Origin: Pseudomonas sp. B21_DOA
GTDB taxonomy: Bacteria; Pseudomonadota; Gammaproteobacteria; Pseudomonadales; Pseudomonadaceae
Direction of reading: 5' to 3'
Assembly (NCBI GenBank): GCA_030544685.1
Contig: CP086683.1
Coordinates: forward strand, 2,728,001 to 2,792,000
Length of the DNA: 64,000 bases
Below, piece after piece: positions 27,647 through 37,864 of this stretch. Below the pieces are notes generated by a model that was given only the letters and a program-made list of their open reading frames with translations, had not been told where the DNA came from and made no database searches. The first letter of the stretch is position 1. Every line of letters begins with the position of its first letter. The position numbers and the translations under genes were made by a program.

Positions 27647-28095
27647 GCAACGACCTCAGGGAGCAGCTGCAACAGGCCCACGCGCAGGGCGATTACGCGC
27701 CGCTGCTGGCATTGATCCCTTACGCCGGGCTGATCGGTATCGAGTGCTCGCGAGTCGGCGATGAGTTGCTGTTCAAGCTGCCGGCGAACAAGGACAACAT
27801 TGGTAACCCTTTATTGCCGGCGATCCACGGCGGGGTGATTGCCGGCTTCATGGAGCTGGCCGCAGCCCTGCATTTGCTGATATTTATCGGCACGCCGGGT
27901 GTGCCGAAGATCATCGATTTTTCCCTCGATTACCTGCGCGCCGGGCAGTTTCGCGACACCTGGGCCAGGTGCCAGGTCTGCCGTCAGGGCCGGCGCGTGG
28001 CCAACGTTGCGGTCACGGCGTGGCAGAGTACCGAGGCCGAACCGATCGCCACCGCCCGTGCGCACTTCAAAATTGATGAGCCCTTGAAATCCTGA
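27643..28095 (+). CDS. PaaI-type hotdog thioesterase (second of pair)
   Basis: This 150-residue hotdog protein resembles its upstream neighbour but is diverged. The segment NPLLPAIHGGVIAGFMELAAAL replaces the neighbour's motif, with Glu in place of Asp at the position after GF-M. The C-terminal half DFSLDYLRAGQFRDTWARC matches the family. It starts inside the previous stop (ATGA). Its last codons carry the upstream element of a heat-shock promoter for htpG. Substrate is unknown; acyl-CoA thioesters are expected from the family. Confidence 0.82.
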   Translation: MSNDLREQLQQAHAQGDYAPLLALIPYAGLIGIECSRVGDELLFKLPANKDNIGNPLLPAIHGGVIAGFMELAAALHLLIFIGTPGVPKIIDFSLDYLRAGQFRDTWARCQVCRQGRRVANVAVTAWQSTEAEPIATARAHFKIDEPLKS

Positions 28096-28110
28096 ACAGC
28101 GCCCCCAACT
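28083..28110 (+). promoter_or_regulatory. Sigma-32 (RpoH) type promoter for htpG
   Basis: CTTGAAA (28083-28089), a 13-base spacer and CCCCAACT (28103-28110) match the enterobacterial heat-shock consensus CTTGAAA / CCCCATnT closely. The -35 part lies within the 3' end of the thioesterase gene. The leader to the htpG start would be about 60 bases. Confidence 0.7.
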
Positions 28111-28177
28111 CAGATGACAACCCGCCGCAGACCATTTCGGGTCGCGGCCACTGCCATCTGATTGGAGTTTGATGACC

Positions 28178-30081
28178 ATGAGTGTGGAAACTCAAAAGGA
28201 AACCCTGGGCTTCCAGACCGAGGTAAAGCAGCTGCTGCACCTCATGATCCATTCGCTGTATTCGAATAAGGAAATTTTCCTTCGCGAATTGATCTCGAAC
28301 GCCTCTGACGCTGTCGACAAGCTGCGCTTCGAAGCCCTGGCCAAGCCTGAGTTGCTCGAAGGTGGCGCTGACCTGAAAATCCGTGTGAGCTTCGACAAGG
28401 ACGCCAAGACCGTCACCCTCGAAGACAACGGTATCGGCATGAACCGTGACGATGTGATCACCCACCTGGGGACCATCGCCAAATCCGGCACCGCCGATTT
28501 CATGAAAAACCTGTCCGGCGATCAGAAGAAAGATTCGCACCTGATCGGTCAGTTCGGTGTCGGCTTCTACTCGGCCTTCATCGTTGCCGACAAGGTTGAT
28601 GTCTACAGCCGTCGCGCCGGCACTGCCGCCAGCGAAGGCGTGCACTGGTCGTCGAAAGGCGAGGGCGAGTTCGAAGTCGCCACCATCGACAAGCCAGAGC
28701 GCGGCACCCGCATCGTCCTGCACCTGAAATCCGGCGAAGACGAATTCGCGGATGGCTGGCGTCTGCGCAACATCATCAAGAAGTACTCCGACCACATCGC
28801 TTTGCCGATCGAACTGCCGAAGGAAGTCACTCCGGCCGAAGGCGAAGAGGCTCCAGCCGTTGAATGGGAAACCGTCAACCGTGCCAGCGCCCTGTGGACC
28901 CGTCCGCGCACTGAAGTCAAAGACGAGGAATACCAGGAGTTCTACAAACACATCGCTCACGACTTCGAGAATCCGCTGTCGTGGAGCCACAACAAGGTTG
29001 AAGGCAAGCTCGAATACAGCTCGCTGCTGTACGTGCCGGCCCGCGCGCCGTTCGACCTGTACCAGCGTGAAGCGCCGAAAGGCCTGAAGCTGTACGTGCA
29101 GCGTGTGTTTGTCATGGATCAGGCCGAGTCGTTCCTGCCGCTGTACCTGCGCTTCATCAAAGGCGTGGTCGATTCCAACGACCTGTCGCTGAACGTGTCG
29201 CGTGAGATCCTGCAAAAGACCCGATCATCGATTCGATGAAAACCGCGCTGACCAAGCGCGTTCTGGACATGCTGGAAAAACTGGCGAAGAACGAGCCTGA
29301 GCAATACAAAGGCTTCTGGAAAAACTTCGGTCAGGTCATGAAAGAAGGCCCGGCAGAAGACTTCGCCAACAAGGAGAAAATCGCTGGTCTGCTGCGTTTC
29401 GCATCGACCCAGGGCGACGACGGTGAGCAGGTTGTTGGTCTGGCTGACTACCTGGCCCGCGCCAAGGAAGGTCAGGACAAGATCTACTACCTCACCGGCG
29501 AAGCCTACGCGCAGGTCAAGAACAGCCCGCACCTGGAAGTCTTCCGCAAGAAAGGCATCGAAGTGCTGCTGCTGACCGATCGTATCGACGAGTGGCTGAT
29601 GAGCTACCTCAGCGAATTCGACGGCAAGACTTTTGTCGACGTGGCGCGCGGTGACCTCGATCTGGGCAACCTGGACTCGGAAGAGGACAAGAAAGCTGCG
29701 GAAGAAGTCGCCAAGTCCAAAGAAGGCTTGGTCGAGCGTCTGAAAACTGCGCTGGGCGATTCCGTCGCTGAAGTTCGCGTGTCGCATCGTCTGACCGATT
29801 CGCCGGCCATTCTGGCCATCGGCGAACAGGATCTGGGCCTGCAAATGCGCCAGATCCTCGAGGCCAGCGGGCAGAAAGTCCCGGATTCGAAGCCGATCTT
29901 CGAATTCAACCCGAGCCACCCGCTGATCGAGAAACTCGATGGCGAGCAGAGCGAAGAGCGGTTTGGCGACCTGTCGCACATTCTCTTCGATCAGGCCGCT
30001 CTGGCGGCAGGCGACAGCTTGAAGGATCCGGCCGCATATGTGCGCCGTCTGAACAAGCTGCTGGTTGAACTGTCGGTTTGA
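28178..30081 (+). CDS. htpG: Chaperone HtpG (Hsp90), frame broken by a 1-base deletion
   Basis: This bacterial Hsp90 chaperone is ATP-dependent and dimeric. The N-terminal GHKL ATPase motifs are intact: [27 protein letters not shown] and [15 protein letters not shown]. The middle and C-terminal domains follow. At about 29218 the frame breaks: REILQK is followed by TRSSIR and a stop. Restoring one G in CAAAAGACCC gives the expected [20 protein letters not shown] and a 634-residue protein, exactly the usual Pseudomonas length. The start is the ATG at 28178 ([18 protein letters not shown]); two in-frame starts lie just upstream. A heat-shock promoter precedes it. The deletion is likely a sequencing error. 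Confidence 0.93.
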
Positions 30082-30095
30082 TCACGTTGTAGGAG

Positions 30096-30119
30096 AAACC
30101 CGCTTCGGCGGGTTTTTTC
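30096..30119 (+). terminator. Intrinsic terminator after htpG
   Basis: The stem AAACCCGC / GCGGGTTT with a TTCG loop is followed by a T run. Confidence 0.88.
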
Positions 30120-30150
30120 GTTCTGGTGTTTACTCAATCAGGAGTCAGAA

Positions 30151-30879
30151 ATGAGCCAAGTCACTGTACGTTCCGTGGTCTATCAGATTGACGGCCAAGC
30201 CTATGAAGGTCGCCTTGCCTTCGACGCTGAGCATAAGGGCGCGCGCCCGGGTTTGCTGATGGCGCCGAACTGGATGGGCGTCAGCGCCGGTGCCGAAGAC
30301 ATCGCCAAAGCGGTGGCGGCCGAGGGTTACGTAGTGTTGATCGCGGATGTCTACGGCCAGACCGAACGTCCGCAGAATGCAGACGAGGCGCTGGCAGCAA
30401 TGATGCCGCTCAAGGACGATCGCGCGCTGCTGCGCAAGCGTCTGAAGGTGGCTTTCGAGCAATTGCAGAGCCAGGGCGAAGCGGCGGTTGATACGTCGAA
30501 ACTGGCGGTGTTCGGTTTCTGCTTCGGTGGTTGCTGTGCGCTGGATCTGGCCCGCACTGGCGCGCCGGTAAAAGCGGCGGTGTCGTTCCACGGCACGCTG
30601 GATTCGCCGAATCCGGCGGATGCGCAGAACATCAAGGGCTCGGTGCTGGTGCTGCACGGCGCGTCCGATCCATTGGTGCCGAAAGAGCAACTGCCGGCGT
30701 TCGAAGATGAAATGAACGCGGCGAAGGTCGACTGGCAGTTGCTCAGCTACGGCGGTGCGGTGCATTCGTTTACCGATCCGCACGCCAACGTACCGGGCAA
30801 GATGATGTACGACGAAAAGACCGCCAAGCGCGCGTTCAAGTCGATGCATGATTTGCTGGATGAAGTGTTCAAGGGCTGA
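30151..30879 (+). CDS. Dienelactone hydrolase family protein
   Basis: This 242-residue alpha/beta-hydrolase of the dienelactone hydrolase family has the nucleophile motif GFCFGGCCALDLA with the family's Cys (near residue 127), Asp in HGASDPLVPKEQ and His in GGAVHSFTDP. Together these form the Cys-Asp-His triad. No aromatic-degradation genes are nearby, so this is probably a general housekeeping member rather than a true chloroaromatic pathway enzyme. CAGGAG lies about 8 bases before the ATG. Confidence 0.9.
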   Translation: MSQVTVRSVVYQIDGQAYEGRLAFDAEHKGARPGLLMAPNWMGVSAGAEDIAKAVAAEGYVVLIADVYGQTERPQNADEALAAMMPLKDDRALLRKRLKVAFEQLQSQGEAAVDTSKLAVFGFCFGGCCALDLARTGAPVKAAVSFHGTLDSPNPADAQNIKGSVLVLHGASDPLVPKEQLPAFEDEMNAAKVDWQLLSYGGAVHSFTDPHANVPGKMMYDEKTAKRAFKSMHDLLDEVFKG

Positions 30880-30889
30880 TTGCCCTCAG

Positions 30890-30962
30890 ATCAAAGATCG
30901 CAGCCTTCGGCAGCTCCTACGTAAGTCCGGTGTAGGAGCTGCCGAAGGCTGCGATCTTTGTT
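30890..30962. repeat. GTAGGAGCTGCCGAAGGCTGCGATC inverted repeat
   Basis: The arms GATCGCAGCCTTCGGCAGCT and AGCTGCCGAAGGCTGCGATC are perfect complements over more than 25 bases with a loop of about 14. This is a second palindromic family, related in layout to REP doublets. Partial relatives are near 10160-10190 and 35262-35358. Confidence 0.85.
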
Positions 30963-30963
30963 T

Positions 30964-31834
30964 TTAACGGCCTGGCGGTAATTCGATCCGCTCGACTTCC
31001 CCGGCACCGTCGGCCAATCCCCGGCTGCCCATTTGCGCCGTGCCTCATCAATCGCCGCCGGATCGCTCGCAACGAAATTCCAATTGATCCGTCTGGGCCC
31101 GTCCAGCGGTGCGCCGCCGAACACCACCGCGTGCACATCGCTTTCGGCAAACAGGCTCATCTCTTCGCCGGCTGGCAATACCACCAGCGCATGCGGCTCG
31201 ATCGCCTCGCCATTCAACTGCGCATCACCGCTCAACACGTACACCGCGCGTTCTTCATGCTCGGTGGGAATCAGCAGGGTGGTAGCAGTCTGCATCTTCA
31301 CTTCGGCATACAGCGTCGGAGAAAGCACCGGTACCGGCGATTCCAGGCAAAAACCTGACCCGGCAATCATGCGAATCTGCACGCCGAGGTTATCGCTGAC
31401 TGGCAACGTCGCTGCCGGATGATGGCTGTAATGCCCCGGGCCCTGTTCGTGTTCTTTGGGGAGGCCAGCCAGACTTGCAGGCCGTGCAGGGTGAAGGTCT
31501 CGGCGAGCAGCGGCGCAGGCGTACGCTCGACGTGGGCGATGGCGCTGCCAGCGGTCATCCAGCTGACATCTCCGGCAGCGACCACTTGATCAGAACCCAG
31601 ACTGTCCTTGTGCTGCAATTGCCCTTCGAACAGATAGGTAAGCGTCGACAGACCAATGTGCGGATGCTGTCGGATATCCATGCCTTTGCCCGTCGGATAA
31701 ATCGTTTCGAGCATGTGGTCGAAAAACACGAAAGGCCCGACGTTGCGGCATTTGGCTGACGGCAGCGGGCGCAGAATCGGCTGGCCTTCGACGTCTTCGG
31801 CGCGGGGGCGGATGATCAGGAGTGGCGTGTCCAT
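30964..31834 (-). CDS. Pirin family protein (two 1-base frame breaks)
   Basis: This bicupin pirin (YhhW-like) has metal-binding His residues in IRQHPHIGLSTLTYLFEG and HVERTP and a start at 31834 (MDTPLLIIRPRAEDV). The frame breaks twice: in the CCCC run at 31458-31461 (WLASPK should continue EHEQGPGHYSHHP) and in the run at 30999-31002 (DWPTVPG should continue EVERIELPPGR and stop at 30964). Adding one base in each gives a 290-residue protein of normal pirin size. Pirins act as quercetinase-like or regulatory cupins; the role here is unknown. Both breaks are probable sequencing errors. Confidence 0.88.
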
Positions 31835-31895
31835 GGTGCATTCCAGGCTGAGCGGGTGATGCCAGAAGCATAACCCGCCGCTGGCATCGGGAGGA

Positions 31896-32311
31896 TTATT
31901 GGCTATCGAAGCCTTGTGGCGCGTGAGTTTCGATGCTGACTTCGCTGGTGGTCATCAACTTGTGAATCGGGCAGCGATCGGCGACTCGCAACAGTTCTTC
32001 ACGCTGGGCGTCGGTGAGTACGCCTTTGAGCGTCAGGCTGACATGCAGGGCGTATTTGCCTTTCTGTTCCTGGCTGTTGTCGCGCTTCACTTCGACGCCC
32101 ACGCCGGTCAGCGGGATGTCTTTTTCTTCGCGTACATCTTCAGGGTCAGCGCTTTGCAGGCGCCGAGGGCGGCGTCGAAGTAGTCGTGTGGTTCTGGCGC
32201 GGTGCCTTCACCTCCGGCGGTTTTCGGTACATCGGCAAACAATTCGTGGTCGTCGATCTGGACGGTGTGACGAAAACCTTCGGCAGAGACGGTATTGACG
32301 GTGACAGTCAT
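31896..32311 (-). CDS. OsmC family protein (1-base frame break)
   Basis: This OsmC/YhfA-like small protein would have 138 residues. OsmC relatives reduce organic hydroperoxides using two Cys residues: here Cys near residue 52 in DAALGACKALTLKMYAKK and the later Cys in ADRCPIHKLMTTS. The frame breaks at about 32120, where AAGAAAAAGACATCC lacks one G; restoring it gives KKKDIPLTGVGVEVKRDN. The start is the ATG at 32311 (MTVTVNTVSAEGFRH). It reads in the same direction as the pirin gene about 60 bases away and may share its transcript. Confidence 0.88.
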
Positions 32312-32440
32312 GGAAACCTCACAGGCGGCAGGAAAAATCGTTCGATCAAAACAGACCTTGCAGTTATAGAGCATTCCCGGCAGTTGGCGTTGCGCTTTTC
32401 GGCAGGGATGAACCCTTGTGGTTCGGACGCGGTCTAGGCT

Positions 32441-33487
32441 ATGCCCATCTGCCGGAGATTACTTGTGTCCTTGTCTCGTCTGAGTCTTGCCTGCCTGCTG
32501 CTGTTCGCTGGCAGCGCCGGCGCCCGCGAATACACCTACAGCGACGCGCACCTGCATTACGTGGATTTTTTCCAGGAAAGCGCCGGCATGCAGAAATTGC
32601 TCACGGCCATGAAAGAAAATTCCATTGAGCACGTGATGATTTCCGGCATTCCCGTGGCGAAGAAATGGCATGAAGACGAACCCAAGCGTCCGCGCTACTA
32701 CGCCGGCGATGACGCCGATGCCTATTGGTACAGCGCCACCGATGTGATCATTGCCGACGCGGTGCAAAAACTCGCCCCAGAGCAGCGCCAGTACTTTCAT
32801 CCGTTCCTGTCCGGCTTCAATCCCAATGACAAGAATTCCGCCGCGCATATACAGCGCATGCTCGAGCTGTATCCGGGTTTGTGGCAGGGCATCGGCGAGG
32901 TGTTCACCCGGCACGATGACCTGACCGCGCTGACCTCCGGCGACACACCCCGGGCCAACAATGAGGCAATGACCAAGATCTATCACCTCGCCGCGGAAAA
33001 TGATCTGCCGGTGATGCTGCATTCCAACATCACTTCAAAGCGTGAGAAAAATCCGCTGTACCTGAAGGAAGTCGAAGAGCCGCTGCGCAATCATCCGCAC
33101 ACGCGGTTCATCTGGGCGCACGCTGGCACCAGCGCCGAGATTCATCGGCATCAAACGCAATTACCGTTTTTGTTGCCAACCCTGACGCGCATGCTTGAGG
33201 CTTATCCGAATCTGTTTATCGACCTGTCGTGGAGCACGCTCACGCCGTACTTGCTGGACGAGCAGGGCAGGCCGCGCGCGCAATGGCTGGCGCTGGTGGA
33301 AAAATATCCCGAGCGCTTCATGCTTGGCTCTGACGTGGTAGGACGATTCAACAAGCTCGGGGAGGAAATGCACAGCTACAAACCATTTCTCGATGCGCTG
33401 CCAGAGGCGATTGCGCGAAAGGTAGCAAGGGACAACTTCCTGGCAATATTGCCGCGCAATACAAGCAAACCCGCCGACTCGCGCTGA
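32441..33487 (+). CDS. Secreted amidohydrolase family 2 (TIM-barrel metal hydrolase)
   Basis: This 348-residue protein has a signal peptide (about residues 1-28, ending GSAGA). The amidohydrolase-2 type barrel begins with the metal motif DAHLHYVDF. Further candidate ligands are His in PVMLHSNITS, His in FIWAHAGTSAE and Asp in LGSDVVGRF. This set is typical of ACMSD-like decarboxylases and lactonases, though a periplasmic location is less common. The substrate is unknown. It stands alone; the 138-base gap to the chemoreceptor gene has no visible terminator. Confidence 0.8.
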   Translation: MPICRRLLVSLSRLSLACLLLFAGSAGAREYTYSDAHLHYVDFFQESAGMQKLLTAMKENSIEHVMISGIPVAKKWHEDEPKRPRYYAGDDADAYWYSATDVIIADAVQKLAPEQRQYFHPFLSGFNPNDKNSAAHIQRMLELYPGLWQGIGEVFTRHDDLTALTSGDTPRANNEAMTKIYHLAAENDLPVMLHSNITSKREKNPLYLKEVEEPLRNHPHTRFIWAHAGTSAEIHRHQTQLPFLLPTLTRMLEAYPNLFIDLSWSTLTPYLLDEQGRPRAQWLALVEKYPERFMLGSDVVGRFNKLGEEMHSYKPFLDALPEAIARKVARDNFLAILPRNTSKPADSR

Positions 33488-33625
33488 AACGACAAAGCCA
33501 TGGGTTCGAACTAGCCGCTCGTCTGCCTATCGCCTTTTCGTCTTACGCAAATTCAGGGCAATGCCGATACCTTCTAAAGCAACCCGCTGCAGGCTGATGC
33601 AGCGCTTTTGGAAGGAGCCAGAGTG

Positions 33626-35251
33626 ATGAATATCCGTAGTCTCAATATTGCCCCGCGCGCCGGTTTCGGTTTCGGCCTGCTGGCCTTGATGGTGTTTGCT
33701 CTTGGCGCGTTCGCCTTGCTGCAAATGTCGAACATGCGCGCACAGTCCGATGAAGTCGACAACAACTGGCTGCCAAGCGTGATGGCCGTCGGTGAGATGA
33801 GTCAGGACATGCTGCGTCTGCGCGCACTGACCATGCGCCTGTTGCTCAATCGTGACCCCAAGGCACTGGAGCAGAACGTCGCCAAGCTCAGCGAACTGCG
33901 CAGTGGCTTGAGCGAGGCGCAGCAGCGCTATGACGTGTTGATCGCCTTGCCGGAGGAGCGTGCGCTGTTCGATCGCTTCAAGGTTGCCGAGCACAAGTAC
34001 CTGGAGTTGCAGGCGCAAGTCCTACAGCTATCGGCACAAAATCGGGTCGCTGAGGCCTCGGCAATTCTTAATGATCAGATGAGCCCGCTGGCCGATGAGA
34101 TCGCTGTCACTCTGCGCGATCTGGTCGAGATGAATAAACACAATGCCAACCTGGCCACCGAGGCGGCACGCTTGGTGTTCAACCAATCGCGGGTATGGGT
34201 TGGGGTGATGATCGCCATGGCCGCGCTGATCACCATTGGCCTGGCATTGCTGCTGACGCGCAGCATCGTCGTGCCGTTGTCGCAATCGCTCAGCGTGGCC
34301 GAGGTGGTGGCCGGCGGGGATTTGACCGGTGACATTCATATCGCTGGCAAAGACGAGCCGGCGCGCCTGCTGCAAGCGCTGAAAAGCATGCAGCACAACT
34401 TGCGCGACACGATCCGGCGCATTTCCGAGTCGTCGACTCAGTTGGCCTCGGCCGCCGAAGAGCTCAGCAGCGTCACCGAAGACGCCACTCGCGGCCTGCA
34501 TCAGCAGAGCCAGGAAATCGAACAGGCCGCCACCGCAGTCAACCAGATGACAGCAGCGGTGGAAGAGGTGGCGAACAATGCCGTGGCTACGTCCGAAGCC
34601 TCCCGTGAGTCCGACCGCATCGCCCGCCAGGGGCGTGAGCAGGTGCAGCAGACGGTGACATCGATCGAGTTTCTCGCTGGTGACGTCACCAACAACGCAG
34701 CGCAGGTCGAGGCGCTGGCACAAAAGGTTCATGGCATCAGCAAAGTGCTGGACGTGATTCGCTCGATTGCCGAGCAGACCAATCTGCTCGCCCTCAACGC
34801 CGCGATCGAAGCGGCACGGGCCGGTGATGCCGGGCGTGGCTTTGCAGTAGTGGCAGATGAAGTGCGGGCGCTGGCGCATCGCACCCAGCAGTCGACCCAG
34901 GAAATCGAGCAGATGATCGGCGGGATTCAGCAGGGCACCGATTCAGCGGTCAGTTCGATGCAGCAGAGCAACTCACGGGCGCGCTCGACCCTCGAGCTGG
35001 CGAAGAGCGCAGGCTCGGCCCTGGAGGAAATCGCCTCGGCGTTTACCTTGATCAACGAGCGCAACCTGGTGATCGCCAGTGCCTCGGAAGAGCAGGCGGC
35101 GGTGGCACGGGAGGTGGATCGCAATCTGATGAACATTCGCGATCTGGCGATGCAGACATCGGCGGGGGCCAATCAGACCAGTGCGGCGAGTCAGGAGTTG
35201 TCGAAGTTGGCGGTGGATCTGAATGGGATGGTGGCGCGGTTTTCGGTCTGA
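33626..35251 (+). CDS. Methyl-accepting chemotaxis protein (4HB type)
   Basis: This 541-residue chemoreceptor has a first transmembrane helix (about residues 12-34), a periplasmic four-helix-bundle ligand domain (about 35-190) and a second helix (about 193-213, [21 protein letters not shown]). A HAMP domain and the long cytoplasmic coiled coil follow. The signalling tip is [40 protein letters not shown]. No C-terminal CheR-binding pentapeptide is seen. The start is the ATG at 33626, just after GGAAGGAG. The ligand cannot be predicted from sequence. Confidence 0.93.
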   Translation: MNIRSLNIAPRAGFGFGLLALMVFALGAFALLQMSNMRAQSDEVDNNWLPSVMAVGEMSQDMLRLRALTMRLLLNRDPKALEQNVAKLSELRSGLSEAQQRYDVLIALPEERALFDRFKVAEHKYLELQAQVLQLSAQNRVAEASAILNDQMSPLADEIAVTLRDLVEMNKHNANLATEAARLVFNQSRVWVGVMIAMAALITIGLALLLTRSIVVPLSQSLSVAEVVAGGDLTGDIHIAGKDEPARLLQALKSMQHNLRDTIRRISESSTQLASAAEELSSVTEDATRGLHQQSQEIEQAATAVNQMTAAVEEVANNAVATSEASRESDRIARQGREQVQQTVTSIEFLAGDVTNNAAQVEALAQKVHGISKVLDVIRSIAEQTNLLALNAAIEAARAGDAGRGFAVVADEVRALAHRTQQSTQEIEQMIGGIQQGTDSAVSSMQQSNSRARSTLELAKSAGSALEEIASAFTLINERNLVIASASEEQAAVAREVDRNLMNIRDLAMQTSAGANQTSAASQELSKLAVDLNGMVARFSV

Positions 35252-35261
35252 ATCAGCAGGC

Positions 35262-35358
35262 GACGAAATCCCTGAGCTGCGGCGCGCTGCGATCTTTTGA
35301 TGTTTTGCTTCTGGATCAAGATCAAAAGATCGCAGCCTCGTTTTACTCGTCAGCTCCT
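35262..35358. repeat. GCTGCGATCTTTTGAT inverted repeat
   Basis: The arms GCTGCGATCTTTTGAT and ATCAAAAGATCGCAGC are perfect complements separated by about 25 bases, followed by TCAGCTCCTACAGGG. It is related to the 30890-30962 repeat family. Confidence 0.75.
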
Positions 35359-35388
35359 ACAGGGAGGTGTTGTCTGGAAGACTGTCGA

Positions 35389-35419
35389 CAAAAAAGCCCC
35401 GCATTCGCGGGGCTCTTTC
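35389..35419 (-). terminator. Intrinsic terminator of the purM-purN-DUF3108 group
   Basis: On the minus strand the stem AGCCCCGC / GCGGGGCT with loop GAAT is followed by T7. It lies just past the DUF3108 stop. Confidence 0.88.
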
Positions 35420-35434
35420 GTTGCAGCAGCGCGA

Positions 35435-36147
35435 TCAGCTGCCTTTGACAGTCTTGCCGTTGACCGTGCCGTCCTGGAGCATGATGTTGTACTCCTTGCC
35501 GTCGGTCTCGACCTGTTGCAGGCGCACCAGCAGGTAATCCCAGTCCTTGGCGAACCACAGCACGGTGATGCGCTTGCTTTGTGTCGGGTCGCGCACGCGT
35601 TCGACCTTGATCGCGTCGATCTGGCCGGCCTTGGTGTCGACCTTTTCCGAACCCAGCACGCGGAAGTCGTAGGTATCGACTTCGCCATCATCAACCACCT
35701 GATAGCTCATGCTTTTCTTGCCGGCGGCAACGTCATGCTGCAGCGCCAGTTGGTAGGTCGACTTGTCGACCATGCCACGGTTCAGCGGGATCTTCACCGC
35801 GTCGCCACGGTCGGTACCGGTGACCAGCTTGTTGGCCCAGTCGAAGTCCAGATCAGCTTTTTTGCTTTGCCCAGACCACCGCGTTCGAAGTGGTAGGACT
35901 GCGGCAGTAGCGTGTCCTTGTCCAGCTTCAGGGTGCTTTCTTCGGTCAGGCTGGCGATCATCATCGAGGCCTTGAAGCTGAGTTTCCAGACGCCGTTGGC
36001 TTCTTTGGTCAGGCTGCGTTCGGCAGTGCCGCTCATGGGCAGCTGCTTCCAGTCGGCGGTGTAGCTGGCGGAGAACGGTTGAAGGTCCGCTGCCTGCGCG
36101 AAGGGCAGGGCGAGCAGAGCGCAAGCGAAGAGCAGGGCGCGACGCAT
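35435..36147 (-). CDS. DUF3108 family periplasmic protein (1-base frame break)
   Basis: This protein would be 237 residues with a signal peptide ending PFAQA near residue 19. The DUF3108 fold is seen in FSASYTADWKQLPMSGTAERSL and LPQSYHFERGGLGKAKK. The frame breaks in the T run at 35858-35863 (A run on the coding strand). One more A restores AKKADLDFDWANKLVTGTDRG and the full C-terminus, ending NGKTVKGS. The start is at 36147 (MRRALLFACALLALP), 8 bases after purN. The function of DUF3108 proteins is unknown. The same gene neighbours purN in other pseudomonads. Confidence 0.88.
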
Positions 36148-36155
36148 AATATCTC

Positions 36156-36806
36156 CTAGTTTCGAATCAAGTGGCCGCTGGCGGCGAGTAGCTGGCCGTC
36201 GAGTAAAGCACCTTGGTCACCGAGTGTCAGCCTGCCTTCGGCAAACCAGCGTACTGCCATCGGGTAGATCAGGTGTTCCTGAGCGTGGACTCGTTGCGCC
36301 AGACTGTGCGGCGTGTCGTGCAACTCTACCGGTAATACTGCCTGTACGACCAGTGGTCCGCCATCGAGTTCCTCGGTGACGAAGTGCACGGAGCAGCCAT
36401 GTTCCGTATCGCCGGCCTCCAGCGCACGCTGATGAGTGTGTAACCCTTTGTATTTGGGCAGCAGCGACGGGTGGATGTTGAGCAGGCGACCCTTGTAGTG
36501 GCGCACGAAATCAGCGCTGAGAATGCGCATGAAGCCGGCCAGTACCACGAGTTGGGGGTTGAATTGGTCGATCAGTTCGATCAGCGCGGCATCGAAGGCC
36601 TCGCGGCCCTCGAATGTCTTGTGATCCAGCGAGCGGGTGGCGATACCCGCGTCGCGGGCGCGTTGCAGGCCGTAGGCGTCGGCGCGGTTGGAAATCACCG
36701 CAGCGATGCGGACCGGGCTGTCGCCGGTCCGCGTGCTGTCGATCAGAGCCTGCAAGTTACTGCCGGTGCCGGACAACAGCACCACGACATCACAGGGCTT
36801 TGGCAT
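36156..36806 (-). CDS. purN: Phosphoribosylglycinamide formyltransferase PurN
   Basis: This 216-residue GAR transformylase transfers a formyl group from 10-formyl-tetrahydrofolate in step 3 of purine synthesis. Active-site residues are in GRLLNIHPSLLPKYKGLHTH (catalytic Asn and His) and CSVHFVTEELDGGPLV (Asp). The phosphate-binding loop is LLSGTGSNLQALID. The start at 36806 (MPKPCDVVV) overlaps the purM stop (TGATG), so the genes are coupled. Longer upstream starts in this frame are antisense artefacts. Confidence 0.96.
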   Translation of the reverse strand: MPKPCDVVVLLSGTGSNLQALIDSTRTGDSPVRIAAVISNRADAYGLQRARDAGIATRSLDHKTFEGREAFDAALIELIDQFNPQLVVLAGFMRILSADFVRHYKGRLLNIHPSLLPKYKGLHTHQRALEAGDTEHGCSVHFVTEELDGGPLVVQAVLPVELHDTPHSLAQRVHAQEHLIYPMAVRWFAEGRLTLGDQGALLDGQLLAASGHLIRN

Positions 36807-37864
36807 CAGTGGGCCTTGAGGTTCTTCAGCTCGACCTGCGCAGCGCCTTCGGCGGCCACGGCGATCTGACCGATGACCCAAGGCTGCTCGCCAGCGTCAC
36901 GCAGGGTGTTCAGGGTCACTTCAACGTGCTCCTGAGCTACACAGATGACCATGCCGACGCCGCAGTTCAACACGCGGTGCATCTCGGTTTCGTCAACGTT
37001 GCCTTTCTCTTGCAGCCAGTCGAACACGGCCGGGCGAGTCCAGCTGGCCACATCAACCACAGCCTGAGCGCCTTTTGGCAGTACGCGCGGAATGTTGTCG
37101 AGCAGGCCGCCACCGGTGATGTGGGCCATGGCTTTGACCGCGCCAGTGTCCTTGATCAGCTTGAGCAGCGGCTTGACGTAGATGCGGGTCGGGGCCATCA
37201 GCAGGTCGGTCAGCGGTTTGCCGTCGAGCTGGGTGTTCTCGATGTCGGCACCGGAGACTTCGATGATCTTGCGGATCAGCGAGTAACCGTTGGAGTGCGG
37301 GCCGGACGATGGCAGGGCGATCAGGGCGTCACCGGTGGCGACTTTCGAGCCGTCGATGATTTCCGACTTTTCCACCACGCCGACGCAGAAGCCGGCCAGG
37401 TCGTAGTCTTCGCCTTCGTACATGCCCGGCATTTCAGCGGTTTCGCCGCCAACCAGCGAGCAACCCGACAGTTCGCAGCCAGCGCCGATGCCGGTCACCA
37501 CCTGGGCAGCGGTGTCGACGTTCAGTTTGCCGGTGGCGTAGTAGTCGAGGAAGAACAGCGGCTCAGCGCCGCACACCACCAGATCGTTGACGCACATGGC
37601 GACCAGATCGATGCCGATGCTGTCGTGCTTGTTCAGGTTCAGCGCCAGACGCAGCTTGGTGCCGACGCCGTCGGTACCCGAGACCAGCACTGGCTGCTTG
37701 TAGCCGGCCGGGATTTCGCAGAGGGCGCCGAAACCGCCCAGGCCGCCCATGACTTCCGGGCGCGCAGTGCGCTTGGCGACGCTCTTGATGCGTTCGACCA
37801 ATGCTTCACCGGCGTCGATGTCTACACCGGCGTCCTTGTAGCTCAGGGAGGGTTGCTTGCTCAT
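36806..37864 (-). CDS. purM: Phosphoribosylformylglycinamidine cyclo-ligase PurM
   Basis: This 352-residue AIR synthetase performs step 5 of purine synthesis. Family landmarks are [20 protein letters not shown], the ATP-binding [13 protein letters not shown], the [11 protein letters not shown] motif and [17 protein letters not shown]. Length agrees with the family (345-353). It is the first gene of purM-purN-DUF3108. Confidence 0.97.
   Translation of the reverse strand: MSKQPSLSYKDAGVDIDAGEALVERIKSVAKRTARPEVMGGLGGFGALCEIPAGYKQPVLVSGTDGVGTKLRLALNLNKHDSIGIDLVAMCVNDLVVCGAEPLFFLDYYATGKLNVDTAAQVVTGIGAGCELSGCSLVGGETAEMPGMYEGEDYDLAGFCVGVVEKSEIIDGSKVATGDALIALPSSGPHSNGYSLIRKIIEVSGADIENTQLDGKPLTDLLMAPTRIYVKPLLKLIKDTGAVKAMAHITGGGLLDNIPRVLPKGAQAVVDVASWTRPAVFDWLQEKGNVDETEMHRVLNCGVGMVICVAQEHVEVTLNTLRDAGEQPWVIGQIAVAAEGAAQVELKNLKAH

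Noticed and set aside
29236..30081. Separate gene for the C-terminal half of Hsp90
   Set aside because: The sequence is the direct continuation of HtpG after a one-base deletion. It has no ribosome site of its own.
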